DNA of 64,000 nucleotides from Palsa-504 sp963834685 (GTDB taxonomy: Bacteria; Actinomycetota; Actinomycetes; Streptosporangiales; Streptosporangiaceae): positions 81,579 to 145,578 of the forward strand of contig CAWICW010000003.1 of NCBI GenBank assembly GCA_963834685.1, written 5' to 3'. The translations under genes were made by a program, and so were the position numbers. Within the stretch, counting starts at the first letter, position 1; every line of letters starts with the position of its first letter. Below are positions 41,267 to 52,312 of the stretch, piece by piece. The notes below the pieces were generated by a model. The model had not been told where the DNA came from. It made no database searches and worked only from the letters and a program-made list of their open reading frames with translations.

Positions 41267-42226
41267 TCAGACGGTGGGCAGGGTCTCGAGCTGGCTCAGC
41301 ACCTGGCCGTAGGCCCGCGAGATGAGCTTGACCACGTTGCCGTGCGCGCCGAGGGGCGCGGCGCACTTGCCGCCCACGGCCGCCGCGGCCTTATCGATGG
41401 CCGCGGGATCGGCCTCGGGCCCGATCACGCACGGGGCCAGGGCGATCCGGCTGACGCCCATGTCCTCCAGCCGGGTCGCCGCCTCCTCGACGCTGGGCTT
41501 GGCGTCCAGCGACGCGGCCAGCACGGGCAGGGCCAGCCGGGCCGCGAGCAGCACGGCGGTGACGCTGGCGGTGCCGACCGCCTCCTCTCCGCCCACGGTG
41601 ACCAGGATGATGCCGTCGGCGGAGGTGGTGATGCTGAACATGCGCACCCGGTCGGCCCGGGCCAGCCCGGCGTCGGCGAGCCGGTGGTGCAGCGCCTCGG
41701 CCAGCAGCGCGTTGGTGTTGAACACCTCGCCGATGTGCGCGTTGACCCCGGTGGCCGCGATCGCCTCGCGCAGCGCGCGGTACGTCTCCGGATGCGGGGT
41801 GACCAGCTGCGGCACGATCACCGCGGACGGCGCACCCGCCGGACGGCGGGCCGCGGCGTCGGCCAGCACGGCCCGGATCCCGTCGGGATCGCCCCGCCCG
41901 CCGTGGTTGATCCGCGCCGTGCGGACGTCCAGGGCCGGGTTGTCCACGCGGAGCACGGTCGCGATCTCGGCGGTGGGACCGGTGAGGCCATCGTCGCCGA
42001 CGCTGGGCACCGCGAGGATGAGCGCCGGGGCGCCCTCGGGCAAGCTGGCGGGCATCGCGCGCCGGTGGCGGCCACCCGGCTGGACCAGCCGGGCGTGCGG
42101 CTGCCGGACCGGGAAATCGCTCGGCGGCGGGGGCATGGGATCGGGTTGCGGCTGGTGCTGGGGCGACGCGTCCCGGCCCGGCCGTCGGGCGGGGAGGCCG
42201 GCCGAGAAGTCGGATACGTCGCTCAC
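41267..42226 (-). CDS. Sirohydrochlorin chelatase (CbiX/SirB)-like protein
   Basis: The 319-residue protein, from GTG 42226, has a disordered Pro-rich start (~60 residues). Two chelatase-like halves follow, with repeated strands such as LILAVPSV and VIVPQLVT, INHGGRGD, and VRMFSITTSAD. The canonical N-terminal GHGS histidine is not obvious, so metal insertion is doubtful. Members of this divergent group are widespread in actinomycetes without assigned function. It is convergent with nlpC and divergent from the acyl-CoA dehydrogenase gene. Confidence 0.7.
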   Translation of the reverse strand: MSDVSDFSAGLPARRPGRDASPQHQPQPDPMPPPPSDFPVRQPHARLVQPGGRHRRAMPASLPEGAPALILAVPSVGDDGLTGPTAEIATVLRVDNPALDVRTARINHGGRGDPDGIRAVLADAAARRPAGAPSAVIVPQLVTPHPETYRALREAIAATGVNAHIGEVFNTNALLAEALHHRLADAGLARADRVRMFSITTSADGIILVTVGGEEAVGTASVTAVLLAARLALPVLAASLDAKPSVEEAATRLEDMGVSRIALAPCVIGPEADPAAIDKAAAAVGGKCAAPLGAHGNVVKLISRAYGQVLSQLETLPTV

Positions 42227-42310
42227 ATTAGCGAAGCGTAGCCGCCAGTGATCAACGAGGTGTGAAAACTCATAAAAATACGGACATGAGGTCAATAGTG
42301 ACAAGCAGGA

Positions 42311-42329
42311 CCATATGTGTCCGCTGACC
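42311..42329 (+). repeat. Dispersed 19-bp repeat, copy 1
   Basis: CCATATGTGTCCGCTGACC is found here, 93 bp upstream of the acyl-CoA dehydrogenase start, and identically at 60651-60669. The role is unknown. Confidence 0.6.
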
Positions 42330-42421
42330 GGATCGGGGGCCACGGGCTGCCGTCGCGGGTCTTGTTACTAGCGGGTAGCATAGGAGCCGGTACGGATGAA
42401 CGGCGAACAGTGGAGCAGCGG

Positions 42422-44263
42422 ATGAGCCACTACAAGAGCAACCTGCGGGACATCGAGTTCAACCTGTTCGAGGTGCTGCGGCGCCAGGACCTGCTCGGTG
42501 AGCCGCCCTATCCGGAGCTGGACGAGGCGACGGCCCGGAGCATCCTGGCCGAGCTGGACAAGATGGCCGTCGGCCCGCTGGCCGCGTCCTTCGCCGACGC
42601 GGACCGGAACCCGCCGGTCTTTGACCCCGCCACCGGATCGGTGCGGGTGCCCGACTCGCTGCGCGCGTCCTACCGCGCCTTCATGGACGCCGAGTGGTAC
42701 CGGCTGTCCCTGCCCGCCGAGCTGGGCGGGACCCAGGCGCCGCGGTCGCTCACCTGGGCCATGGCCGAGCTGATCCTCGGCTCCAACTCCGCGATCTGGA
42801 TGTACTCCAGCGGGCACACCATGGGCCGCGTCCTGTGGGAGCTGGGCACGCCGGAGCAGAAGCAGTTCGCGGAGCTGGCCATAGAGCGCGAGTGGGGCGG
42901 GACCATGGTGCTGACCGAGCCGGACGCGGGCTCCGACGTCGGCGCCGGGCGCACCCGGGCCGTCGAGCAGCCCGACGGCACCTGGCACCTGGAAGGCGTC
43001 AAGCGGTTCATCACCAGCGCGGAGCACGACCTGGCCGAGAACATCTTCCACCTGGTGCTGGCCCGGCCGGAGGGCCACGGCCCCGGCACCAAGGGACTGT
43101 CGATGTTCCTGGTGCCCAAGTACCTGGTCAACCCGGACGGGAGCCTGGGCGAGCGGAACGGCGTGGTGGCCACCAACGTCGAGCACAAGATGGGCCTGAA
43201 GGCCTCGACCACCTGCGAGCTGACCTTCGGCGCTGTTCAACCAGGGGGTCGCCCGGCGGTCGGCACCCTGGTCGGCGGCGTGCACGACGGCATCCGGCAG
43301 ATGTTCGAGATCATCGAGGACGCCCGGATGATGGTCGGTACCAAGGCCATCGCCACCTTGTCCACCGGCTACCTGAACGCGCTGGACTACGCCAGGACGC
43401 GGGTGCAGGGCGCCGACCTGACCCAGATGACGGACAAGAGCGCGCCGCGGGTGACGATCGTCCACCACCCCGACGTGCGCCGCATGCTGATGCTGCAGAA
43501 GGCCTACGCCGAGGGGATGCGGGCGCTGGTCCTGTACACCGCTACCCTCCAGGACACGCTGCAGATCGCGGCGGCGCAGGACCGCACCGACGAGGCGGCC
43601 GCGGGCCTGAACGACCTGCTGCTGCCGGTGGTCAAGGGCGTCGGGTCCGAGCGGTCCTACGAGATGCTCACCCTGTCCCTGCAGACCCTGGGCGGCTCCG
43701 GGTTCCTCCAGGACTACCCGATCGAGCAGTACATCAGGGACGCCAAGATCGACAGCCTGTACGAGGGCACCACCGGCATCCAGTCCATGGACCTGTTCTT
43801 CCGCAAGATCATCCGGGACCAGGGGCAGGCCTTCGGCGCGCTGCTGGCCAAGGTCAGGGAGTTCGCCGCGGCCGACGGCGGCAACGGCCGGCTGAAGGCC
43901 GAGCGGGCCGCCCTGGCCGACGCGGCCGCGCAGGTGGAGGCCATCGCGACGGCCATGACCGGGTACCTGATGGCATCGGCGGAGCAGCCCGCCGAGATCT
44001 ACAAGGTCGGGCTGAACACCACCCGGCTGCTGATGGCGCTCGGCGACCTGGTCATCGGGTGGCTGCTGCTGACCCACGCCGAGATCGCCCTGCGCAAGCT
44101 CGACCAGCTCGACGCGGGCGCCCCGGATCACGACTTCTACGCGGGCAAGCTGGCCGCGGCCCGGTTCTTCGCCGCCACCGTGCTGCCCCGGCTGGCCGCC
44201 GAGCGCAAGGTGGCCGAGGAGACCACCCTGGACCTGATGGACCTGCCGGAGGGCGCCTTCTGA
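42422..44263 (+). CDS. Acyl-CoA dehydrogenase (large, C-terminal-extended type)
   Basis: The 613-residue flavoprotein starts MSHYKSNLRDIEFNLFEVL, an N-terminal extension typical of the actinobacterial FadE5-like class. It has the FAD-binding strand MVLTEPDAGSDVG, ITSAEHD, a mid-domain KMGLKASTTCEL, LGGSGFLQDYPIEQYIRDA and YEGTTGIQSMDL, the C-terminal active-site region. It oxidises acyl-CoA to trans-2-enoyl-CoA. ATG 42422 is chosen by family N-terminus. It is next to the bkd operon, consistent with branched-chain acyl-CoA breakdown. Confidence 0.92.
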   Translation: MSHYKSNLRDIEFNLFEVLRRQDLLGEPPYPELDEATARSILAELDKMAVGPLAASFADADRNPPVFDPATGSVRVPDSLRASYRAFMDAEWYRLSLPAELGGTQAPRSLTWAMAELILGSNSAIWMYSSGHTMGRVLWELGTPEQKQFAELAIEREWGGTMVLTEPDAGSDVGAGRTRAVEQPDGTWHLEGVKRFITSAEHDLAENIFHLVLARPEGHGPGTKGLSMFLVPKYLVNPDGSLGERNGVVATNVEHKMGLKASTTCELTFGAVQPGGRPAVGTLVGGVHDGIRQMFEIIEDARMMVGTKAIATLSTGYLNALDYARTRVQGADLTQMTDKSAPRVTIVHHPDVRRMLMLQKAYAEGMRALVLYTATLQDTLQIAAAQDRTDEAAAGLNDLLLPVVKGVGSERSYEMLTLSLQTLGGSGFLQDYPIEQYIRDAKIDSLYEGTTGIQSMDLFFRKIIRDQGQAFGALLAKVREFAAADGGNGRLKAERAALADAAAQVEAIATAMTGYLMASAEQPAEIYKVGLNTTRLLMALGDLVIGWLLLTHAEIALRKLDQLDAGAPDHDFYAGKLAAARFFAATVLPRLAAERKVAEETTLDLMDLPEGAF

Positions 44264-44269
44264 GCGGGC

Positions 44270-44563
44270 TCAGCACTCGTACTGGACCGCGGCGCGCTCG
44301 GTCACGATCGGCTGGATGAACTCGGCCACGACCGCCCGGTGCTCGGGGTGGTCCCGGTAGGCCAGGTACCCGTCGGCGTCGTCGAAGTCGGCGGCCACGG
44401 CGAAGTCCCAGTTGCCCGGGTTGAGGCCGAGATCGGCACCCAGGCGGTAGTCCCGTAGCGACGGCACGAGCGCGGGCAGCCGGCCCAGTTCCGCGGCCAC
44501 CCGCTGCTTCTGCTCGGCCGTCGCTTCGGCCGCCCACCGGAAGAGCACCACGTGCCTGATCAT
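44270..44563 (-). CDS. Dabb (stress-responsive A/B barrel) domain protein
   Basis: The 97-residue protein starts MIRHVVLFRWA and has PSLRDYRLGADLGL, NWDFAVAADFDD and a C-terminal YRDHPEHRAVVAEFI with the family's histidine. These are ferredoxin-like barrels, some with heme or small-molecule binding. It begins two bases after the E2 stop on the same strand, so it is the last gene of the bkd operon. Confidence 0.87.
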   Translation of the reverse strand: MIRHVVLFRWAAEATAEQKQRVAAELGRLPALVPSLRDYRLGADLGLNPGNWDFAVAADFDDADGYLAYRDHPEHRAVVAEFIQPIVTERAAVQYEC

Positions 44564-44565
44564 GG

Positions 44566-46053
44566 TCAGGTCCAGGCCAGCATCCGGACCGGGTCTTCGA
44601 GCATCGAGCCCACGTCGCGCAGCACGGCCGAGCCGAGCTCTCCGTCGACAATGCGATGGTCGAAAGACAACGACAAGGTGCACACCGAACGCACCGCGAG
44701 CTGCCCGTCCACCACCCAGGGCGCGTCCCTGACCTGGCCGAAGGCCAGGATCGCGGCCTCGCCCGGGGTGAGGATGGGGGTCCCGCCGTCCACCCCGAAC
44801 ACCCCCACGTTGGTGATCGTGATCGTGCCGCCCGCCAGGTCGGCCGGGGTGGCCTTGCCCGCCCGCGCCGTCTCGGCCAGCGCCTGCAGGCTGCGGGCCA
44901 GGTCGGGCAGCGACAACTCGCCGGCGTTCTTGACGTTCGGTACGAGCAGGCCGCGCTCGGCGGCCACGGCGATGCCGAGGTTCACGTAGTGCTTGACCAC
45001 GATCTCCTGCGCGCCGTCGTCCCACGAGGAGTTGACCATGGGGTGCCGCCGCACCGCGGTGAGCAGCGCCCGGGCCACGAACAGCAGCGGCGAGACCCGC
45101 ACCTCGGCGTACTCCGGCAGGTCGCGGACGCGCCGCACCGCGGCCATCGTCTCGGTGACGTCGACCTGCAGGAACTCGGTGACGTGCGGCGCGGTGAACG
45201 CGCTCGACACCATGGCCGCCGCCATGTGCTTGCGCACCCCGCGGACCGGGATGCGCTCTTCGCCGGCCGGGCTGGGCAACGCGGCCAGGCTGACCGTCCG
45301 GACCGCGTTCTCTACGACCTCTTGCCCCGAACGGAGCCTGGTGCCACCGGCCGCCCGGTGCACGTCGTCCCGGGTGATCGTGCCCTCCGGCCCGCTGCCC
45401 GTCAGCTCGGCCAGGCTGATGCCGAGATCCTTGGCCAGCCGGCGTACCGGCGGCTTGGCCAGGGCGCGGGCGGCTGCTGGTTCTGCCGCTGCCGCGGCGG
45501 GCGGCGCGAGTGCTGGTTCTGCCGCGGGTGCTGGCTTTGCCGCCACTGCTGGCTCTGCCGCTGCCGCAGCGGGCGCGGCGGGCAGGGCCGGCTTGCGCGC
45601 CCGGCGGGTGGTGGACGAGGCCTTGACGCCGTAGCCGACCAGGACCGCCTGCCGTGCGGGCTGATCGGGCCGTGTCTGTCCGGGCTGGCTCTGTCCGGCG
45701 GGAGCGTGGCCCGCCGGGGGCGCGACGGTGGTCACGGCCGGGGGAACCACGGACCGTTCGGCAAAATCTTTGGTACCGGCTACGGCGGGTTCGCCGGGTG
45801 CGGCGGCGCCGGACACGTCGACCGCGATGATCGGCATGCCCACATCGACCGTCTGGCCCTCCTCCGCCAGCAGCCGGGCGACGGTCCCGTCCCAGGGCGA
45901 CGGCAGCTCGACCACGGCCTTCGCGGTCTCGATCTCCACGATGATCTGGTTGACCTCGACCTGATCGCCCGGCTTGACGTGCCAGGCGACGATGTCGGCT
46001 TCGGTCAGTCCCTCACCCACGTCGGGGAGCTTGAACTCCTTGAGCTCGGTCAT
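44566..46053 (-). CDS. bkdC: Branched-chain 2-oxoacid dehydrogenase E2 (dihydrolipoyl acyltransferase)
   Basis: The 495-residue protein has a lipoyl domain with Lys45 in EIETAKAVVE, then a Pro/Ala linker. A peripheral-subunit binding domain follows (VRRLAKDLGISLAELTG), then a second Ala-rich stretch and the acyltransferase core. The C-terminal motif SFDHRIVDG gives H466 and D470. It transfers branched acyl groups to CoA. It follows E1beta by a 16-base gap and precedes the Dabb gene. Confidence 0.93.
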   Translation of the reverse strand: MTELKEFKLPDVGEGLTEADIVAWHVKPGDQVEVNQIIVEIETAKAVVELPSPWDGTVARLLAEEGQTVDVGMPIIAVDVSGAAAPGEPAVAGTKDFAERSVVPPAVTTVAPPAGHAPAGQSQPGQTRPDQPARQAVLVGYGVKASSTTRRARKPALPAAPAAAAAEPAVAAKPAPAAEPALAPPAAAAAEPAAARALAKPPVRRLAKDLGISLAELTGSGPEGTITRDDVHRAAGGTRLRSGQEVVENAVRTVSLAALPSPAGEERIPVRGVRKHMAAAMVSSAFTAPHVTEFLQVDVTETMAAVRRVRDLPEYAEVRVSPLLFVARALLTAVRRHPMVNSSWDDGAQEIVVKHYVNLGIAVAAERGLLVPNVKNAGELSLPDLARSLQALAETARAGKATPADLAGGTITITNVGVFGVDGGTPILTPGEAAILAFGQVRDAPWVVDGQLAVRSVCTLSLSFDHRIVDGELGSAVLRDVGSMLEDPVRMLAWT

Positions 46054-46069
46054 GTTCGCGGCCCGCCCC

Positions 46070-47065
46070 TCAGTAGCCGGACGCGCGGTCGACGGCGTCC
46101 AGGATCCGGTCCAGGTCGGGCAGGTAGTGGTCCTCGAGCCGGGACGGCGGGTAGGGGGTGGCGAAGCCGCCGACCCGCAGGACCGGCGCCTCCAGGTGGT
46201 AGAAGCACTGCTCGGTGACCCGGGCGGCGATCTCGGCCCCGAGGCCGGCGTACACCGGCGCCTCGTGCGCCACCACGCAGCGGCCGGTGCGGCGCACCGA
46301 TGCGGTGATCGTCTCCATGTCCAGCGGGGACAGCGAGCGCAGGTCGATGACCTCGATGCTGTGCCCATTCCCGGGGCCGTCCTGGCGGGCGGCGAGCGCC
46401 GACTCCAGGCAGGTCCGGACCAGCGGGCCGTAGGCCAGCAGGGTCACGTCGGTGCCCTCGAGCGCGACCCGGGCCCGGTCCAGCGGCAGCGCGCTGGCCA
46501 CGCCCGAGACGGTGTCGACCTCGGCCTTGTCCCAGTAGCGCCGCTTCGGCTCGAAGAAGATCACCGGGTCGTCGCAGCTGATCGACTGCTGGATCATGGC
46601 GAACGCATCGGCCGCGTCCGCGCAGGCCACCACGCGCAGGCCCGCGGTGTGCGCGAACAGCATCTCGGGGGATTCGCTGTGGTGCTCGACCGCGCCGATG
46701 CCGCCGCCGCACGGGATGCGGATGGTCACCGGCAGGCTGACGTTTCCGAGGGACCGGTAGCGCATCTTGGCCAGCTGGCTGACGATCTGGTTGGCCGCCG
46801 GGTAGACGAAACCGTCGAACTGGATCTCGCACACCGGCCGGTAACCGCGCAGCGCCAGGCCGATCGCGGTGCCGACGATGCCGGACTCGGCCAGCGGCGT
46901 GTCGATCACCCGGTCTTCGCCGAAGTCCTTCTGCAGGCCGTCGGTGACCCGGAAGACGCCGCCCAGCTTGCCGACGTCCTCGCCCATGATGAGCACCTTG
47001 GGGTCGTTCTCCATGGCCTTGCGGAGCCCCGCGTTGAGCGCCTTGGACAGGGTCAGGGTGGTCAT
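46070..47065 (-). CDS. bkdB: Branched-chain 2-oxoacid dehydrogenase E1 beta
   Basis: The 331-residue subunit starts MTTLTLSKALNAGLRKAM and has GEDVGKLGGVFRVTDGL, DTPLAESGIVG (ThDP-binding glutamate) and PCGGGIGAVEHHSESPE. It closes with the transketolase C-terminal domain. With E1alpha it decarboxylates branched 2-oxoacids on ThDP. Its ATG overlaps the E1alpha stop (ATGA), so translation is coupled. Confidence 0.93.
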   Translation of the reverse strand: MTTLTLSKALNAGLRKAMENDPKVLIMGEDVGKLGGVFRVTDGLQKDFGEDRVIDTPLAESGIVGTAIGLALRGYRPVCEIQFDGFVYPAANQIVSQLAKMRYRSLGNVSLPVTIRIPCGGGIGAVEHHSESPEMLFAHTAGLRVVACADAADAFAMIQQSISCDDPVIFFEPKRRYWDKAEVDTVSGVASALPLDRARVALEGTDVTLLAYGPLVRTCLESALAARQDGPGNGHSIEVIDLRSLSPLDMETITASVRRTGRCVVAHEAPVYAGLGAEIAARVTEQCFYHLEAPVLRVGGFATPYPPSRLEDHYLPDLDRILDAVDRASGY

Positions 47066-48219
47066 CGCCCGGCCTCCTCGAAGGAATCCAGGTAGGCGGC
47101 GTACTGCTCGCGCTCCTCGCGCAGGATCGAGGTCATGGGGCTGGGCTCGGCGTACACGTTGTCGAAGATGGCCAGCGGCGGCGGGTCGGGCATGGTCCGG
47201 CACGCCTCACGGACCCGGGCGCCGACCTCCTTGGCCTCGGCGTCCACCGCGGCGAAGAACTCGGGCTCGGCCTGGCCGGTGCGGACCAGGTAGGCCCGGA
47301 CCCGCTCGATCGGGTCCTTCAGCTTCCACACCTCGAGCTCGCTGGCCAGCCGGTACCGGGTCGGGTCGTCGGTGGTGGTGTGCGCGCCCATCCGGTAGGT
47401 GAAGGCCTCGATGAGGGTGGGGCCCTGGCCTTCGCGGGCCGCCTGCATCGCCTTCTTGGTCACCGCGTAGCAGGCCAGCACGTCGTTGCCGTCGACCTGC
47501 AGGCCCGGGAACCCGAAGCCGCGGGCCCGCTGGTACAGCGGGATGCGGCTCTGCTTCTCCAGCGGCTCGGAGATCGCCCACTGGTTGTTCTGGCAGAAGA
47601 ACACGACCGGCGCGTTGAACACCGAGGCCCACACGAAGGCCTCGTTGACGTCGCCCTGGCTGGTGGCGCCGTCGCCGAAGTAGGCGATGACGGCCTCGGC
47701 CCGGTCCCCGCCGACCGCCCCGTCGCGCTGGATGCCCATCGCGTACCCGGTGGCGTGCAAGGTCTGGCTGCCGATGACGATCGTGTAGAGGTGGAACTTG
47801 TGCTCCTGGGGATCCCAGCCGCCGTGGCTGACACCACGGTAGAGCTCGAGCAGCTTGACCGGGTCGATGCCGCGGCACCAGGCCACGCCGTGCTCGCGGT
47901 AGGTCGGGAACACCATGTCATCCGGGCTCAGCGCCCGGCCCGAGCCGATCTGGGCGGCCTCCTGCCCGAGCAGCGAGGCCCAGATGCCGAGTTCGCCCTG
48001 GCGCTGCAGGGAGATCGCCTCGGTGTCGATCCGGCGGACCAGCACCAGGTCCCGGTACATGGCGCGGAGATCGGCGGCGGTGAGGTCGAGCGGATAGTCG
48101 GGATGCTCGATACGCTCGCCCTCCGGGGTGAGCAGCTGGACGAGCTGGTCGGGCTGAGGGGTTTCGTTGGTGTGGGGGTTCAGTGCGGCGGTGGTCGCAC
48201 CGCCGGATTCGACGGTCAC
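47062..48219 (-). CDS. bkdA: Branched-chain 2-oxoacid dehydrogenase E1 alpha
   Basis: The 385-residue subunit has the ThDP-Mg motif YFGDGATSQGDVNEAF with NN at the far end (CQNNQWAIS). It also has the phosphorylation-loop-like stretch RMGAHTTTDDPTRYR and the cofactor-entry HGVAW. The GTG at 48219 follows AAAGGAG. It is the first gene of the bkdABC-Dabb operon, divergent from purS. Products feed branched-chain fatty-acid and polyketide primers. Confidence 0.93.
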   Translation of the reverse strand: MTVESGGATTAALNPHTNETPQPDQLVQLLTPEGERIEHPDYPLDLTAADLRAMYRDLVLVRRIDTEAISLQRQGELGIWASLLGQEAAQIGSGRALSPDDMVFPTYREHGVAWCRGIDPVKLLELYRGVSHGGWDPQEHKFHLYTIVIGSQTLHATGYAMGIQRDGAVGGDRAEAVIAYFGDGATSQGDVNEAFVWASVFNAPVVFFCQNNQWAISEPLEKQSRIPLYQRARGFGFPGLQVDGNDVLACYAVTKKAMQAAREGQGPTLIEAFTYRMGAHTTTDDPTRYRLASELEVWKLKDPIERVRAYLVRTGQAEPEFFAAVDAEAKEVGARVREACRTMPDPPPLAIFDNVYAEPSPMTSILREEREQYAAYLDSFEEAGR

Positions 48220-48399
48220 GTGCCACTCCTTTCCAAGCCGGGACTGGGATCACCAGCGCCGGCCAGATGGCTAGGATTCCCGGACACATCTGTCACGGAG
48301 CTGTCGCGTACGCTGCGTGCCCGGTGGGGTGCACGCGTCCGCGGTCCAGCAAGACGCTCCTCAGCAGACGATATATGCCCTGATTGCCCAGGAGGATAC

Positions 48400-48642
48400 G
48401 TGGCCCGAATGATCGTGGAAGTAATGCTCAAGCCGGAGATCCATGATCCGCAGGGGGAGGCCATCGCCAGCGCGTGCCGCCGTCTGGGGTTCGGGCAGGT
48501 GCTCGGGGTCCGGCAGGGAAAGCGGTTCGAGGTGGAGCTCGACGGGCCCGCGGACCAGGCCGCGGTGACCGCGGTCACCGAGCTGGCCCGGGATCTGCTG
48601 TCGAACCCGGTCATCGAGGAGTTCACCCTGCGCACGAGCTGA
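48400..48642 (+). CDS. purS: Phosphoribosylformylglycinamidine synthase subunit PurS
   Basis: The 80-residue protein starts MARMIVEVMLKPEIHDPQGEA split in the usual PurS fold, with VLGVRQGKRFEVEL and LLSNPVIEEFTL. It bridges PurQ and PurL in the FGAM synthase complex. The GTG at 48400 follows CAGGAGG. purQ and purL follow after an inserted ATPase gene. Confidence 0.92.
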   Translation: MARMIVEVMLKPEIHDPQGEAIASACRRLGFGQVLGVRQGKRFEVELDGPADQAAVTAVTELARDLLSNPVIEEFTLRTS

Positions 48643-48661
48643 GCGGGCCACGGTCACGACC

Positions 48662-48733
48662 GGCTACACGTTCCTCCCGCTGAACCGGACCGGCAAGGCG
48701 ACCACCTTCACCGTGGTACTCCCGCTCCCGTGA
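48662..48733 (+). pseudogene. C-terminal remnant of a histidine-kinase ATPase domain
   Basis: The 23 codons before a TGA read GYTFLPLNRTGKATT then FTVVLPLP, like the GTTFTVVLPLP end of HATPase domains. No upstream continuation exists. It lies just before an intact HATPase gene. Confidence 0.3.
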
Positions 48734-48741
48734 CCGGGGGC

Positions 48742-48757
48742 TGTGACTGCTATCACA
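48742..48757 (+). promoter_or_regulatory. Perfect CRP-type palindrome upstream of the ATPase/purQL
   Basis: TGTGA-CTGCTA-TCACA matches the TGTGA-N6-TCACA consensus at all ten positions. It lies 136 bp upstream of the ATPase start. The Crp gene is in the same window, at 39028. Confidence 0.65.
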
Positions 48758-48893
48758 ACACCCGGCCCTGACCTGCCGTTCATCCGAACGTAATAACCCG
48801 CGGGACCGCAGTCCTGGTTTCAGCCGCGTTAACGGGGAATCACTCGGACTGTGAATGCGAGTTACGAGATGACGGTGGGTACGGGGTTAGTTG

Positions 48894-49379
48894 ATGCGCG
48901 TGAAATCGGTTCCTGATGTGAAATTCTGCCTGATGTTCCGGTGCGAGACGCTTAGCGTGCCGGTGATGCGCCGGGTGCTCGGGGACACCCTGCGCAGGCT
49001 CGGCATGGACGAGGAATCCGTGTACGACCTGCTGCTCGCGGCCACCGAGGCCTGCACCAACGTCCTGCAGCACGGCGGCCGGGAGGTCCGGCAGTACACG
49101 GTGATAGCCAGCCTCGGCGCGGTCGGCTGCCAGGTCGAGGTGGCCGACGAGGGAGCCGGCGCCGTGCTGCGCCAGGCGAGGCGACGCAAGCCCTCGGCCG
49201 AGCCGGAGACCCCGGTCGCCCAGCTGGCCGAATCCGGCCGGGGCCTGGCGGTCATGCGGGCCTGCGTGGACAACGTCACCCTGGACACCAGCCCGGGGCG
49301 CGGTACGGTGGTAACCCTGCGCAAGCACATCCGGTGGCCGCAAGACGCCCCGCTGCGGCACTACCGGGCGGCCAGCTAG
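48894..49379 (+). CDS. RsbW-like ATP-binding protein (HATPase_c, anti-sigma type)
   Basis: The 161-residue GHKL ATPase has the N-box EACTNVLQH, G1 box VADEGAG and G2 box ESGRGLAVM, with no kinase or receiver domain. Its size and layout match actinobacterial RsbW/SpoIIAB-type anti-sigma kinases. No anti-anti-sigma or sigma gene is adjacent. It splits purS from purQ; the ATG at 48894 has GGGG upstream but no strong site. A perfect CRP-like palindrome lies upstream, so regulation by cAMP-Crp is plausible. Confidence 0.85.
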   Translation: MRVKSVPDVKFCLMFRCETLSVPVMRRVLGDTLRRLGMDEESVYDLLLAATEACTNVLQHGGREVRQYTVIASLGAVGCQVEVADEGAGAVLRQARRRKPSAEPETPVAQLAESGRGLAVMRACVDNVTLDTSPGRGTVVTLRKHIRWPQDAPLRHYRAAS

Positions 49380-49405
49380 ACCCCGCTCCCCGGTAGGCTG
49401 CCTGC

Positions 49406-50070
49406 GTGCGGATAGGGGTCATCACGTTCCCGGGGTCGCTCGATGACCGTGACGCCGCGCGGGCCGTCCGGCTCGCCGGGGCGGAACCGGTCGCGCTGTG
49501 GCACGCCGACCGGGACCTGCGCGGCGTGGACGCGGTGATCTTGCCCGGCGGGTTCTCCTACGGCGATTACCTGCGCTGCGGCGCGATCGCCCGATTCGCC
49601 CCGGTGATGAGCGAGCTGGTCCCGGCGGCCCGTTCGGGCCTGCCGGTGCTCGGCATCTGCAACGGATTCCAGATCCTGTGCGAGGCGCACCTGCTGCCCG
49701 GCGCGCTGACCCGCAACGCCGGCCTGCGCTTCGTCACCCGGGACCTGCGGCTGCGGGTGGAGAACGCGACGACGGCGTGGACGCGGGCCTACTCCGGGGG
49801 CGAGCAGATCGTGGTGCCGCTGAAGAGCGGCGAGGGGGCCTACGCTGCCGACCCGGACACACTGGCTCGCCTGGAGGGGGCCGGCCAGATCGTCATCAGG
49901 TACGCCGATTCGAACCCCAACGGGTCCGCGGGCGGCATCGCTGGCGTGTGCAACGCCGAGGGCAACGTGGTCGGCCTGATGCCGCATCCCGAGCACGCGG
50001 TCGACGCGCTGACCGGCCCGTCCGCCGACGGCCTCGGCTTCTTCACCTCGGTCGTCGCCGGAGTGCTGGC

Positions 50071-50074
<4 letters not shown>
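49406..50074 (+). CDS. purQ: Phosphoribosylformylglycinamidine synthase subunit PurQ
   Basis: The 222-residue glutaminase has nucleophile Cys85 in GICNGFQ and the His/Glu of the triad in PHPEH (H194, E196). It also has the N-terminal VITFPGSLDDRDA. It delivers ammonia to PurL. The start is GTG 49406 and the stop overlaps purL (GTGA). Confidence 0.95.
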
Positions 50075-52296
<2,222 letters not shown>

Positions 52297-52312
52297 CCCG
52301 GTGGTGGCTGGT

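Noticed and set aside
42368..44131. 587-codon minus-strand frame
   Set aside because: It is antisense to the acyl-CoA dehydrogenase, which is clearly the real gene.
48220..48399. Possible purine or ZTP riboswitch before purS
   Set aside because: No conserved aptamer core could be recognised; only an ordinary divergent promoter gap is visible.
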